Assembly: GCF_019134595.1 (NCBI RefSeq)
Contig: NZ_CP077770.1
Coordinates: 2,972,501-3,036,500 of the forward strand
Direction: 5' to 3'
Length of the DNA stretch: 64,000 nt
Source of the DNA: Pseudoalteromonas shioyasakiensis
GTDB lineage: Bacteria > Pseudomonadota > Gammaproteobacteria > Enterobacterales > Alteromonadaceae
The first letter of the stretch is position 1; each line of letters starts with the position of its first letter. The notes under the pieces are model-generated. The model did no database searches and had not been told where the DNA came from. It saw only the letters and a program-made list of their open reading frames with translations. This document shows, piece after piece, positions 55,218 to 64,000 of the stretch. The translations under genes were made by a program, and so were the position numbers.

Positions 55218-55553
55218 AAATCTGTGTCCTCTTGCAAACTTGTGCGAAAGCTAATCCAACAATGAGGGCAACCTATTAGTTAAGCATAAAAGATTAGCGC
55301 TGTATGTTGGTATTAGATGTTTTATTCTAATGATTACAAACTTTCGAACATTACCTTAATTAAGATCAAAAAACTGTAATTTTTCGTTAGAAATAGGTAA
55401 AAAACCCGCATTTTAACAACAAGATAACAACTTATTAAAACTCATCAGAGCTCTGATTACAAAAACAACAAACGGTAGTAATTATCATTTGCATTGACAT
55501 CTATTTCTTGTCCCTTTAGACTAAAAGTAAAGGTTTTACTGTTGAGTTTGAGT
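55218..55553. promoter_or_regulatory. Divergent control region of the FadL-type gene and a small membrane protein gene
   Basis: This AT-rich gap contains a perfect 14-base palindrome ATCAGAGCTCTGAT (55444-55457), suitable as an operator, and GTAATTATCATTTGCATT (from about 55475), which partly resembles a Fur box. No gene is convincing inside it. Confidence 0.45.
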
Positions 55554-55877
55554 ATGGAAATCGCATTGATTATTGCGGCACTGATGTTGTGCGGTGTGAG
55601 TGTTCATTATTTTTGTAAAGCAAACTATTGCGCGTGCACTAAAGCGGGTGATTGCGATAACCCAGTCAATCACTATTGGCTTGGCGCCATGCTGAGTGCT
55701 GTTTTATCATTATTATTATGTTGCGTGGCCTTACACGTAGAAAAAGGCACCTTACTATGGTTGGTATTAATGACGAGTTGTTTTAGTGGTGCATTTATAT
55801 CAGCAAAACGCAGTGCCAAAAAACGCTGTGTTAAGTCTAAACAAGCAGATGCTCTTTTAACAAACGAGCCAAATTAA
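55554..55877 (+). CDS. Small membrane protein, possibly DUF3325-like
   Basis: This 107-residue protein (start ATG 55554 after GAGTTTGAG; a longer frame starts 20 codons earlier) has three or four hydrophobic segments and a Cys-rich loop KANYCACTKAGDCDN near residue 25, followed by a basic tail. Its length and helix pattern recall DUF3325, a small protein often found near iron-uptake genes, but the match is by eye and weak. Its last 41 bases overlap the convergent HD-GYP gene. Confidence 0.55.
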   Translation: MEIALIIAALMLCGVSVHYFCKANYCACTKAGDCDNPVNHYWLGAMLSAVLSLLLCCVALHVEKGTLLWLVLMTSCFSGAFISAKRSAKKRCVKSKQADALLTNEPN

Positions 55878-57054
55878 GCTGATAATCTAATGGCTTAATA
55901 CTGGCAATAATTTTTAGTTCTTTTTCTACGCTTAAATCGACATCTTTGGCAGTAATATGATGCTTATGCTTGGCATTATAGAAGATCTTTATTTTCGGCT
56001 TAATTGGGTTTTCGTGGTTACCTTCCATCACTAACGCCAAGCGCTCATTATTCAACTTAACAATCGTACCAACAGGGTGTACCCCCAAGCATTTAATAAA
56101 GCGTTGCACCAACTCAGAGTCAAACAATTGCTTATTGGCAAGTAAATAACGCAGCGCTGAGATTGGCTCTTCTCCCATTTGATGAGGCCTGTCTGCTGTC
56201 ATGGCATCATAAACATCAACGATTGCCATGATACGTGCTGCACGACTGAGCTTTTCAGCCGCAATACCGCGAGGGTAACCTGTACCATCTAAACGCTCAT
56301 GGTGATTCACTATCATATCGAGCATTAACGGGGTAATGCCCTTTTCGCCTTTCACTAAACCTAAACTCTGCGCCACATGCTTTTTAACAACTTGCATTTC
56401 GTTGTCGTTCAAAGCACTTGGTTTAGACAATACACCTTGTGGCATTTTCGCCTGACCGATATCGTGCATCAATGCACCCATTGCCAGCTCTTTAATTGTC
56501 TTTTCTTTGTAGCCTAGGTACTTAGCAAACACACTCACCAAAATAGCGGTGTTGATCATGTGCCGCCAGTTATAAATATGTTTATCTTTAAGGCGAGTTA
56601 AAATCGTTAATGCATTGTGATTTCGAAATACCGAGCTGACTATATCAACGGCGATATCATCAAGCACAGCGACATTCACCTTCAAACCCGATGTAATATC
56701 AGAGTAGAAGCTTTGCAGTTTTCGACTGTGTTGCTCGTAATGCACACTGGCTTTTAGAAACTCTTGTTGAACGGTAACTCCTTGCGGTGCTTCGTTAGCG
56801 GCAGGCTTTTGTTCAACTTTGGTTTTTGCAGTTTCAGTTTTTGGTTGGTATTTTTTAGGTAGTGCAACATCGCTTTGTGTAAAGTCGATGAGTAGCTCTT
56901 CAACACCCTCAGAGATCAGACGTTGAATAATCGTTTTATCACGCACTAAACCACGTGTTTTGATCTTAATACTATTTACATGCTCGTGTTGCTTACTGAC
57001 ACTGTCAACAAACATCCCTGGTACAAGTTCGGCAATGGGTAAGGTAATAAGCAT
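55837..57054 (-). CDS. HD-GYP c-di-GMP phosphodiesterase with DUF3391 N-terminus
   Basis: This 405-residue protein has an N-terminal DUF3391 domain (about 1-75, LIPIAEL-type start ITLPIAELVPGMFVD), a linker and an HD-GYP domain with the metal ligands ALMHDIGQAKMP and the signature HHERLDGTGYPRG. It should hydrolyse cyclic di-GMP to GMP or pGpG in the cytoplasm. It is the second c-di-GMP degrading-type protein in the window. The 3' end overlaps the small membrane protein gene. Confidence 0.94.
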   Translation of the reverse strand: MLITLPIAELVPGMFVDSVSKQHEHVNSIKIKTRGLVRDKTIIQRLISEGVEELLIDFTQSDVALPKKYQPKTETAKTKVEQKPAANEAPQGVTVQQEFLKASVHYEQHSRKLQSFYSDITSGLKVNVAVLDDIAVDIVSSVFRNHNALTILTRLKDKHIYNWRHMINTAILVSVFAKYLGYKEKTIKELAMGALMHDIGQAKMPQGVLSKPSALNDNEMQVVKKHVAQSLGLVKGEKGITPLMLDMIVNHHERLDGTGYPRGIAAEKLSRAARIMAIVDVYDAMTADRPHQMGEEPISALRYLLANKQLFDSELVQRFIKCLGVHPVGTIVKLNNERLALVMEGNHENPIKPKIKIFYNAKHKHHITAKDVDLSVEKELKIIASIKPLDYQLNLARLLKEHLLV

Positions 57055-57235
57055 ATGTGAGCTTAGCGCATAAAAACATCGAGTTTTTTATTATCGCTAA
57101 TTGATTACAAATGTCTATAGATTGGATAGCGAATACGAAATAGGTATGAGGAAAGAGTTAGAAAGAGTAAAGTTAGAAAGTAGCAACTCGCTAACTTTAT
57201 CCCTGAAAGCTGACGGCTGACAGCTCTCTAGCTGT

Positions 57236-57571
57236 TTATTCCTGAAAGTAAGTGCCCCAGCCGTCGTATTCAACGTCTGTTTGCTGAGCAAGCGCTTCTA
57301 GCTTGTCTACGTCTTCCATAATGGCTTCTACTTCAAGTTCACACTCAACAACCACGTCAAAGCTCCATACTTTCTCGCCGTCTTCTAGCTCAAGTTCTGC
57401 AGGCTCTTCAACATCATAACCTAGTTTAAAAGCGGCTAAAGCGGCTTGCTCTAACTTTTCAAAATTTTCGCTAACAAAGTGGTGTTCCACTTCATAAAGT
57501 ACTTCAGGATCTGAGCCATCTTCAAGTAATGAAGTAACGATGTCTTCAGTAATTTCGCGCCAATTTTCCAT
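57236..57571 (-). CDS. rraB: RNase E inhibitor RraB
   Basis: This 111-residue acidic protein has the RraB features: WREITEDIVTSLLEDGSDPE at the start, EHHFVSENFEKLE and the C-terminal VEYDGWGTYF. RraB binds RNase E and changes degradosome activity. Its ATG overlaps the plsC stop, so translation is coupled. Confidence 0.95.
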   Translation of the reverse strand: MENWREITEDIVTSLLEDGSDPEVLYEVEHHFVSENFEKLEQAALAAFKLGYDVEEPAELELEDGEKVWSFDVVVECELEVEAIMEDVDKLEALAQQTDVEYDGWGTYFQE

Positions 57572-58284
57572 TATTTGTTTCTCACTTGAGCATCTAATTC
57601 AGTTATTTTAGCAGCCATAATCTGATGAACATGTGAAGCATGGTCACGAGCAGATACGTCTTTATCAAGATAAATCGGCGCTAACATTTCGAGGTAAATT
57701 GTACCATTATCCCAGCGATTTAGCTTAATAGTTTTGTGTGTTGTACTCATACAAACTGGCACAACTGGCACATCAGCACTCATTGCTGTGTGAAATGCCC
57801 CTGTTTTAAAAGGTAATAAACCACGGCCATAGCTTCGCGTGCCCTCAGGGAACATCCACACCGATAGGCCTTTTTGTTTTATTTTCTCAGCTGATTTAGA
57901 AATTGTGCCTGCGGCTTTTGAGCGGTTAGCACGGTCAATTAAGATATTTCCCGATAACCAATAAAGCTGGCCAAAAAACGGGATCCATTTGAGGCTTTTT
58001 TTACCTAGACTTACGCAATTCTCTGGCACCATGGCTGGTAAAGTGAATAGGTCATAGTTATTTTGATGATTTGCTACATAGACAGCAGGGCCAATATTTT
58101 TTGGAGTCTCGTGATATTTAAGCTCTAGTTTGACACCTAAAATTTTAGCTACCTTGCAAAACCAACCCGAAATAATATGCACGTTATTGGTATGAAACGG
58201 CTTCACAATGCATAAAAGCAGCCCAAAAACACAGCTTAAAATAATAAATAAAGCCATGAAAATTATGCGAAAAATAGCTAACAA
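57571..58284 (-). CDS. plsC: 1-acyl-sn-glycerol-3-phosphate acyltransferase
   Basis: This roughly 237-residue membrane protein has the acyltransferase motifs NHQNNYD (HX4D), the second block LIDRANRSKA and FPEGTRSYGRG, and an N-terminal helix. It makes phosphatidic acid. The best start is TTG at 58284, seven bases after AGGAG; a TTG eight codons upstream is in frame but lacks a ribosome-binding site. In E. coli plsC follows parC directly; here an opposite-strand protease gene separates the two. Confidence 0.93.
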   Translation of the reverse strand: MLAIFRIIFMALFIILSCVFGLLLCIVKPFHTNNVHIISGWFCKVAKILGVKLELKYHETPKNIGPAVYVANHQNNYDLFTLPAMVPENCVSLGKKSLKWIPFFGQLYWLSGNILIDRANRSKAAGTISKSAEKIKQKGLSVWMFPEGTRSYGRGLLPFKTGAFHTAMSADVPVVPVCMSTTHKTIKLNRWDNGTIYLEMLAPIYLDKDVSARDHASHVHQIMAAKITELDAQVRNK

Positions 58285-58564
58285 ACGAATTCTCCTCGTA
58301 CTAATCAACGCGCATTATAACGTGAAAAATGCTATTACAATAGCTTTAAGCGCACATGTGTACGCTTAAAAGCTTTTCCTACACTCACCTTTAGCAAAGA
58401 GTGAATAAACAATTTAAAAACACACAACAATCACCAGGGTTTTATTTACAGATTTTTCTCAATTTAGATTATGAAGACTCTTAAAGTGTTACTTTTCTTT
58501 CAGTGCTAACGTGACAAGTTAGATACCCCTACCCTAAAAAAACAATACTCAAAGGTAAGCGCTA

Positions 58565-60880
58565 ATGAAAAAATCACCGATAGCCATAGCTTTACTCTGT
58601 TCTCTCGCTATATCTCATACATCAGCAGTCTATAGTGCAGATGAGAATACATTTAATCAAAATGAGTTTTATAGTGATACAACAGGAAACTTCCCTGCCA
58701 CAGTGCTTTTTGCACAAAACTCAATTATGCCATCACACAATGGTGTCGAAGATGACATTCAACCTCACTTGGTAGCAGAGCGAAGAACAATGATCATGTT
58801 TGAACCACATGATAAATTGAGTAATGATGCAAAAATTTTAATAAGTGTATTTGATAATAATAACAGCCTACTTTATCAAGCATTTATGCGCTCACCAAAG
58901 GAGTTCACAAAACCGTTTGGTTATGAGGAAGGTACAGAGCCACTTAGCTATAGCGAAGACACATTTTCAAGCATTATACCTGCGACTGTAATAAAACCGG
59001 GCATGCGGGTTTCTTTTCAGTTTGGCAATAAACAAAGTGAGCTAGAAGACATCACTGTCGGTGGTAACGGAAATTTAATACTGAATACTATCGATCTTGG
59101 TTTATTGACTCCGTACCGCGATAAATTTACTTTTCAAAAGAATCCTGATTTACATCGCCAGTATTTCCAACAAGTTCCGATCACTAAGCTAACGGTTAAT
59201 AAATTCGAGGCGATGCACCTTACAGAAGTGATGCTGCCAAATGGTAATTTATTAACAGACTCAGATCCGAGCAGAGGCGGTGTTTATAGTGGCGATATGC
59301 GTCACCTTATTGCTAAGAGCTTGATGTCACATGGCATCAACAATGCTAATTATGGGATTAATGCCTCAGGTGTATCAGGCTCAACTGCGCATCCATTTAG
59401 TAGTGCACAATTAACTGCACACACTTCTATAGGTAAGTATGACAATGGTACTTTTGTGCATGGCTTATCTGGTGGCGCTGGCATGGTTACGTTAATTCGT
59501 TCTGAGGGTAATGAGTTCAGTCATGAGTTAGGCCATAACTATGGTATGGGACATTATCCTGGCGGTGTAAATGGCGTATTACATCGTCCTGCTGATGAGC
59601 GTAATTCGACCTGGGGCTGGGATGCTGATTTAGATAAATTTATACCTAACTTTGCGGCTTCAGTAACTTATAAAGACCGTTGCTATAAAGAAACCTGTGT
59701 CGCTCCATTTAATGGCCATCAATATGGAACTGGCTCTATGTCAGGTGGCGGCCCTATGTATTATGAATTCAACAAATACACCTTACATACCCCGTTTGAA
59801 TTAAGTCGTATCCAAAGCTTCTTCGAGAAAAAAGCTAATTTTGACACTAGCTCAAGTACCGGGTTTACTAAGTGGAACTCTAACACTCAATCGATGCAAC
59901 CCTGGACAAATAAAGTGTTAGATACAAATACCATGCAGTATGTGAATAGAGTTCCCTATAAACAAGACGTAGCAATCACAACGTTAGTTGGTTATTACGA
60001 TCCAAATAAACAGTTAACAAGTTTTATTTACCCAGCCTTACATGGCTCTTCAGGTGCCGTATACACTGACAACTTTTCAAATTCACGTTGTAAACTTGCC
60101 GTTGAAACAGAAAAAGCAGGCAGAAAAACATTTAATTTACCAGCCACGCGTTTAAATACAGATAAAATGAACAAGTTTCATATCAATATTGAAGCAGCGC
60201 TAAACCCTGTTAGTGCAACGATCCGCTGTGACTCAAACTTACTCGCATCAAAAACCCTCGAGCCTGCTAAAGAGAATTTAGCAACGTCAGTGGTTACGAC
60301 ATTTGAAAAGCCAAAAGCCTGTATTGTAAATATTGAAACTAAAGAGGAGTTTTGTCTTGAAGATGGACAAAAAGCAAGCTACCTCCCTGCTTTTATCAAT
60401 CGAAAGCCCGTATATGTGAAAGCGCCACAAGGTTTACAAGTAATGTTATCTGATTACACAAACTTGTCTTATAACCGTATTGCGACTTTTAATGGCACCG
60501 TTGAAAATAACAAACTAAAAAATGTTTTAGCAAGAAATGGCCGGTACTTAGATTTCTCTAAGCCGCGTTCTATGCGAGTATTTAGCTCAAAAGAGCCATT
60601 AGGTTGTATTGTTAGCTTGTTAGATCAGAGTGAATACTGCTTAAAAGCAAATGAGCGCTCAAACTACAGACTACCTGCTTATATCAATAAACATCCTGTC
60701 TACGTTAAAGCAGCGCCAGGAGTGTCTGTTATTCTTTCTGACTGGCCGAACCTATCTTATCGACATACAGCTCGTTTTAATGAAAGTACCAGCCATCAAG
60801 ATTTACAAGATGTAAAAGCTGATAATGGTCAATACCTTAACTTTTCTAGACCGGTTTCAATGAGAGTCGTTGCAAACTAA
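58565..60880 (+). CDS. Secreted M66 metalloprotease, StcE/TagA mucinase-like
   Basis: This 771-residue protein has a signal peptide (cut near VYSAD), an N-terminal domain with WVKD-like DIQPHLVAERRTMIMFEP near residue 65, and the zinc motif HELGHNYGMGH (His320, Glu321, His324, His330), which with the following YPGGVNGVLHRP matches StcE/TagA. These enzymes cut O-glycosylated mucins. After the catalytic domain come two tandem repeats of about 93 residues (584-678 and 679-771), each with Cys pairs, P[AV]YVKA, a LSD[YW]xNLSY motif and an SMRV end. The repeats may bind glycans or form beta-sandwich modules. Neighbouring genes are housekeeping, so the gene looks inserted. Confidence 0.9.
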   Translation: MKKSPIAIALLCSLAISHTSAVYSADENTFNQNEFYSDTTGNFPATVLFAQNSIMPSHNGVEDDIQPHLVAERRTMIMFEPHDKLSNDAKILISVFDNNNSLLYQAFMRSPKEFTKPFGYEEGTEPLSYSEDTFSSIIPATVIKPGMRVSFQFGNKQSELEDITVGGNGNLILNTIDLGLLTPYRDKFTFQKNPDLHRQYFQQVPITKLTVNKFEAMHLTEVMLPNGNLLTDSDPSRGGVYSGDMRHLIAKSLMSHGINNANYGINASGVSGSTAHPFSSAQLTAHTSIGKYDNGTFVHGLSGGAGMVTLIRSEGNEFSHELGHNYGMGHYPGGVNGVLHRPADERNSTWGWDADLDKFIPNFAASVTYKDRCYKETCVAPFNGHQYGTGSMSGGGPMYYEFNKYTLHTPFELSRIQSFFEKKANFDTSSSTGFTKWNSNTQSMQPWTNKVLDTNTMQYVNRVPYKQDVAITTLVGYYDPNKQLTSFIYPALHGSSGAVYTDNFSNSRCKLAVETEKAGRKTFNLPATRLNTDKMNKFHINIEAALNPVSATIRCDSNLLASKTLEPAKENLATSVVTTFEKPKACIVNIETKEEFCLEDGQKASYLPAFINRKPVYVKAPQGLQVMLSDYTNLSYNRIATFNGTVENNKLKNVLARNGRYLDFSKPRSMRVFSSKEPLGCIVSLLDQSEYCLKANERSNYRLPAYINKHPVYVKAAPGVSVILSDWPNLSYRHTARFNESTSHQDLQDVKADNGQYLNFSRPVSMRVVAN

Positions 60881-60886
60881 CACAAT

Positions 60887-60912
60887 AAAAGGCCTGCAAT
60901 TGCAGGCCTTTT
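60887..60912. terminator. Bidirectional intrinsic terminator
   Basis: AAAAGGCCTGCAA/TTGCAGGCCTTTT is a perfect palindrome between the convergent M66 and parC genes. Confidence 0.92.
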
Positions 60913-60917
60913 ATTTT

Positions 60918-63215
60918 TTACTCTGTTACTTCGCTTGGGGACTCATCACTATCATCTGTTTGAATCACTTCGACTACAGCTTCATCAACACGCTGTAAGC
61001 CTCGAGGTAATTTGTTACCTCGTCTGCCACGTTCACCATGATAATGCTCAAGATCAGCCGGTTTAAGTGTCAGTTTTCGTTTACCTGCATGCAGGGTTAC
61101 GCTACTGCCTGCAGGCACCACAGCGAGCACTTTTACAAACTCTTCACGGGCTTGTACTTTCGCACTTGGGATAGAAATAATCTTATTTCCTTTACCCTTA
61201 CTAAGTTTAGGTAAATCACGCAGTGGGAATAACAACATGCGGCCTTCATTAGAAATTGCCATACAGTAATCTGTTGCTACGTCAGTTACTCTAATTGGTG
61301 TGAGTAATTCACCACCTTTAGGGACACTGACCAGCGCTTTACCGTTTTTGTTCTTACTCACCAGATCTTTAAAGTCACTTATAAAGCCATAGCCTGCATC
61401 TGAGGCCATTAACAACACTTGGTTGTCTTCTGCCATCACCACATGCTCAAAATTTGCGCCTGCGCTTAAGTTAAAGCGCCCTGTCATTGGCTCACCTTGG
61501 CTACGAGCTGAAGGTAAACTGTGTGCATCAGTAGCAAAAGCACGACCACTTGAGTCTAAAAACACTGCAGGCTGGTTACTCTTACCTCGCGCTGAGGCTT
61601 TATAGCTGTCGCCTGACTTATAACTTAGCCCTTCAACATCTAAATCATGACCTTTACCAACACGTGCCCAACCTTTTTCAGATAACACAACGGTCACTGA
61701 CTCTGAAGGGATAAGGTCTTTTTCACTTAGCGCTTTCGCTTCAACACGTTCAACAACTGGTGAGCGACGATCATCGCCATACATTTCAGCCGCTTCTTGG
61801 ATTTCTTTTTTCATCAAGGTCGACATACGACGCTCTGAACCAAGCGTTTGCTCTAACTTGTCACGCTCAAGGGCAAGCTCATCTTGCTCACCTTTAATCT
61901 TGAACTCTTCAAGTTTTGCTAAATGACGTAGTTTTAACTCTAAAATCGCTTCCGCTTGAATATCAGTAATACCAAAGCGCTCCATTAATACAGGCTTTGG
62001 CTTATCTTCAGTACGGATGATTTCGATGACTTCATCAATGTTTAAAAAGGCCGTTAATAAACCTTCTAAAATATGCAGGCGAGCTAACACTTTATCTAAA
62101 CGGTACTGTAAGCGACGGCGAACTGTTTCACGGCGGAACGTTAACCACTCAGTTAAGATGCTACGTAAATCTTTAACTTGCGGACGACCATCAAGGCCAA
62201 GCATATTTAAGTTTACGCGGTAGTTCTTTTCTAAGTCTGTGGTTGCAAATAGGTGTGCCATTAACGGCTCAGCTTTAATGCGGTTAGAACGCGGTACAAT
62301 CACGATACGGGTTGGATTTTCGTGATCAGATTCGTCACGTAAATCGGCAACCATCGGTAACTTTTTAGCATTCATCTGCGCTGCAATTTGCTCAAGCACT
62401 TTAGCACCTGAACACTGATGAGGCAGCGCGGTGATCACTATGTCACCTTGCTCTTCAGTGTAAATTGCACGCATCTTGATAGAACCACGCCCGGTTTGAT
62501 AAATCTTACGAATATCGTCTTTCGGTGTGATGATCTCAGCTTCTGTTGGGTAGTCAGGCGCATGTACTAACTCAAGCAACTCTTCGATTTCAGTTTTTGG
62601 CTTATCAAGTAATAAACAACAGGCACTAGCAACTTCACGCACATTATGTGGTGGAATATCGGTTGCCATACCTACCGCAATACCGGTTACACCATTCAGT
62701 AAGATGTGCGGTAAACGCGCAGGTAATACCATTGGCTCATCAAGTGTACCGTCAAAGTTTGCGGTCCAATCGACAGTGCCTTGACCCAATTCTTTTAGTA
62801 GAACTTCTGAGAACTTAGATAAACGCGCTTCGGTGTAACGCATTGCAGCAAATGACTTAGGATCATCTGCAGCACCCCAGTTACCTTGACCGTCCACCAG
62901 CGGGTAGCGGTAAGAAAACGGCTGCGCCATTAACACCATCGCTTCGTAACAAGCACTATCACCATGAGGGTGGTATTTACCCAGTACATCACCCACGGTA
63001 CGGGCTGATTTTTTATATTTTGCTTGCGCCGATAACCCCAGTTCGCTCATTGCATAGATGATACGACGCTGTACAGGCTTAAGACCGTCACCTACATGAG
63101 GTAAGGCACGATCCATAATGACGTACATTGAGTAGTTTAAGTAGGCGTCTTCAGTAAAGCGCCCCATTGTTTGTTGTTCTATGCCTTGCATCAGCAAGGT
63201 ATCTGTATCACTCAT
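60918..63215 (-). CDS. parC: DNA topoisomerase IV subunit A
   Basis: This 765-residue protein begins with the type IIA topoisomerase DNA-gate domain ([16 protein letters not shown]), the catalytic Tyr127 in AMRYTEARL and a C-terminal beta-pinwheel (about 500-745). The quinolone-region residues read [11 protein letters not shown] (Ser87 and Glu91, matching Ser80 and Glu84 of E. coli), so the wild-type pattern is present. It decatenates daughter chromosomes with ParE. It ends in an acidic tail. Confidence 0.97.
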   Translation of the reverse strand: MSDTDTLLMQGIEQQTMGRFTEDAYLNYSMYVIMDRALPHVGDGLKPVQRRIIYAMSELGLSAQAKYKKSARTVGDVLGKYHPHGDSACYEAMVLMAQPFSYRYPLVDGQGNWGAADDPKSFAAMRYTEARLSKFSEVLLKELGQGTVDWTANFDGTLDEPMVLPARLPHILLNGVTGIAVGMATDIPPHNVREVASACCLLLDKPKTEIEELLELVHAPDYPTEAEIITPKDDIRKIYQTGRGSIKMRAIYTEEQGDIVITALPHQCSGAKVLEQIAAQMNAKKLPMVADLRDESDHENPTRIVIVPRSNRIKAEPLMAHLFATTDLEKNYRVNLNMLGLDGRPQVKDLRSILTEWLTFRRETVRRRLQYRLDKVLARLHILEGLLTAFLNIDEVIEIIRTEDKPKPVLMERFGITDIQAEAILELKLRHLAKLEEFKIKGEQDELALERDKLEQTLGSERRMSTLMKKEIQEAAEMYGDDRRSPVVERVEAKALSEKDLIPSESVTVVLSEKGWARVGKGHDLDVEGLSYKSGDSYKASARGKSNQPAVFLDSSGRAFATDAHSLPSARSQGEPMTGRFNLSAGANFEHVVMAEDNQVLLMASDAGYGFISDFKDLVSKNKNGKALVSVPKGGELLTPIRVTDVATDYCMAISNEGRMLLFPLRDLPKLSKGKGNKIISIPSAKVQAREEFVKVLAVVPAGSSVTLHAGKRKLTLKPADLEHYHGERGRRGNKLPRGLQRVDEAVVEVIQTDDSDESPSEVTE

Positions 63216-63225
63216 TAACGCTTAC

Positions 63226-64000
63226 CTATTTTTTCTTAGCACTAACGCGATAGATCACATTAGCAAAGTCGTCTGAGATCAATAAGCTGCCATCTGCAAG
63301 CTCTGCAAATGCAACCGGGCGACCAAATGTTTCTTCGTTTTGCATAAAGCCTGTGATGAACGGGGTGTACTTAGTAATACGACCTTGTTCAACATTCGCT
63401 AGCATCACTTTATAGCCTGATTTTTTACTACGGTTCCACGAACCATGCTCAGCAACAAAAAGCTGCTCTTTGTATTTAGCAGGAAACTGCTTACCGTTAT
63501 AAAAATGAATACCTAGAGGAGCAACATGAGCACCTAGTGCCAGGGCTGGCGATTTGTAGTCAGCAATACTTTTACCTTTGCCAAACTCAGGATCTAAAAT
63601 CGCACCAGCGTGAACATAAGGGAAACCATAATGCGCGCCCTCTTCACCTTCACCAACACGGTTAATTTCACATGGTGGCATGTCATCGCCCATCATGTCA
63701 CGGCCGTTATCACTAAACCAAAATGCATTCGTTGTAGGGTGATAATCAAAACCAACTGAATTACGAACGCCTTTGGCAATTGTTTTAATTTCTTTTGTAT
63801 CAACATCTAACGAGAAGATACGACCATACTTGTCGTCTTCAGCACAAATGTTACATGGTACACCCACAGGCACAATTAGCTCACCAGTTGGCGCAAAACT
63901 AATAAACTTCCAACCATGGTGACGATCAGTTGGAAACTTGTCGTATACCACGTCGAATTTAGGATCTTTTAAATGTTTATCTACATCTTTAAAACGAATG
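63226..64000 (-). CDS. Sorbosone/glucose dehydrogenase-like six-bladed propeller protein, 5' end outside window
   Basis: The frame stays open through base 64000, so the N-terminus is missing; the GTG at 63951 is internal. Visible parts are YDKFPTDRHHGWKFISFAP with NICAEDDKYGRIFSLD, WFSDNGRDMMGDDMPPCEINR and FVAEHGSWNRSKKSGYKV, which match PQQ-dependent sugar (sorbosone) dehydrogenases. Family members are periplasmic. Whether this one uses PQQ or what it oxidises cannot be read. It is ten bases upstream of parC in the same direction. Confidence 0.85.
   Translation of the reverse strand, partial: IRFKDVDKHLKDPKFDVVYDKFPTDRHHGWKFISFAPTGELIVPVGVPCNICAEDDKYGRIFSLDVDTKEIKTIAKGVRNSVGFDYHPTTNAFWFSDNGRDMMGDDMPPCEINRVGEGEEGAHYGFPYVHAGAILDPEFGKGKSIADYKSPALALGAHVAPLGIHFYNGKQFPAKYKEQLFVAEHGSWNRSKKSGYKVMLANVEQGRITKYTPFITGFMQNEETFGRPVAFAELADGSLLISDDFANVIYRVSAKKK

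Overview
The window reads as a chromosomal segment of a marine gammaproteobacterium, most likely Pseudoalteromonas or a close relative in the Alteromonadales. The clues are the conserved blocks lptG-lptF / pepA-holC-valS and plsC / parC, the many secreted peptidases and glycosidases, an ExoP-type GH3 beta-glucanase, a rhombosortase-type lipoprotein, TonB-dependent uptake and dense c-di-GMP and two-component signalling. The genus is inferred from gene content; no rRNA lies in the window. I see no insertion sequence, prophage, integrase or CRISPR array.

Layout. 1-11.5 kb: an M49 peptidase cut by the left edge, a periplasmic solute-binding protein, a HIT protein, a DPP IV-type S9 peptidase, a Cache chemoreceptor, an M17 aminopeptidase behind a hairpin leader, a CstA transporter and SOS-controlled dinB. 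11.6-14.8 kb: a thioesterase, an aldo/keto reductase, a second solute-binding-like protein and a FAH-family hydrolase. 14.9-22.6 kb: a beta-glucan/beta-glucoside locus with two divergent arms, GH3 lipoprotein plus FucP-type importer and GH1 plus GPH symporter plus LacI regulator, meeting at a control region with two matching palindromic operators. 22.6-28.1 kb: a five-gene phosphorelay operon (sigma54-type response regulator, a 69-residue stand-alone DHp-like protein, CHASE3 kinase, Rcp1-type receiver, REC-kinase-REC-REC hybrid). 28.3-40.8 kb: a NUDIX gene broken by a one-base frameshift, cytochrome b561, a YgjV-like protein, a Crp-like regulator coupled to a nitronate monooxygenase, an aldehyde dehydrogenase, an EEP-family protein, an RcnB-like His-rich protein, a rhombotarget lipoprotein, a TonB receptor, an MFS exporter, a GFA protein and a fatty acid desaturase. 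40.8-46.3 kb: a GAF-PAS-GGDEF-EAL protein, a tRNA-Leu(CAA) followed by tandem repeats that carry copies of its 3' end, AidB and an RDD protein. 46.3-64 kb: LptG/LptF, PepA, HolC, ValS, a FadL-type porin, a small membrane protein, an HD-GYP phosphodiesterase, RraB, PlsC, an M66 mucinase-like metalloprotease, ParC and a sorbosone-dehydrogenase-like protein cut by the right edge.

Most worth a second look: (i) the roughly 118-bp repeats downstream of tRNA-Leu, which resemble in design the tyrT/rtT repeats of E. coli but belong to an unrelated tRNA; (ii) the tiny H-box protein inside the phosphorelay operon; (iii) two hairpins whose right arm contains the ribosome-binding site of the next gene; (iv) the M66 protease with a duplicated C-terminal domain lying between plsC and parC; (v) the frameshifted NUDIX gene. 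Most assignments rest on motifs recognised by eye, with no database search behind them.
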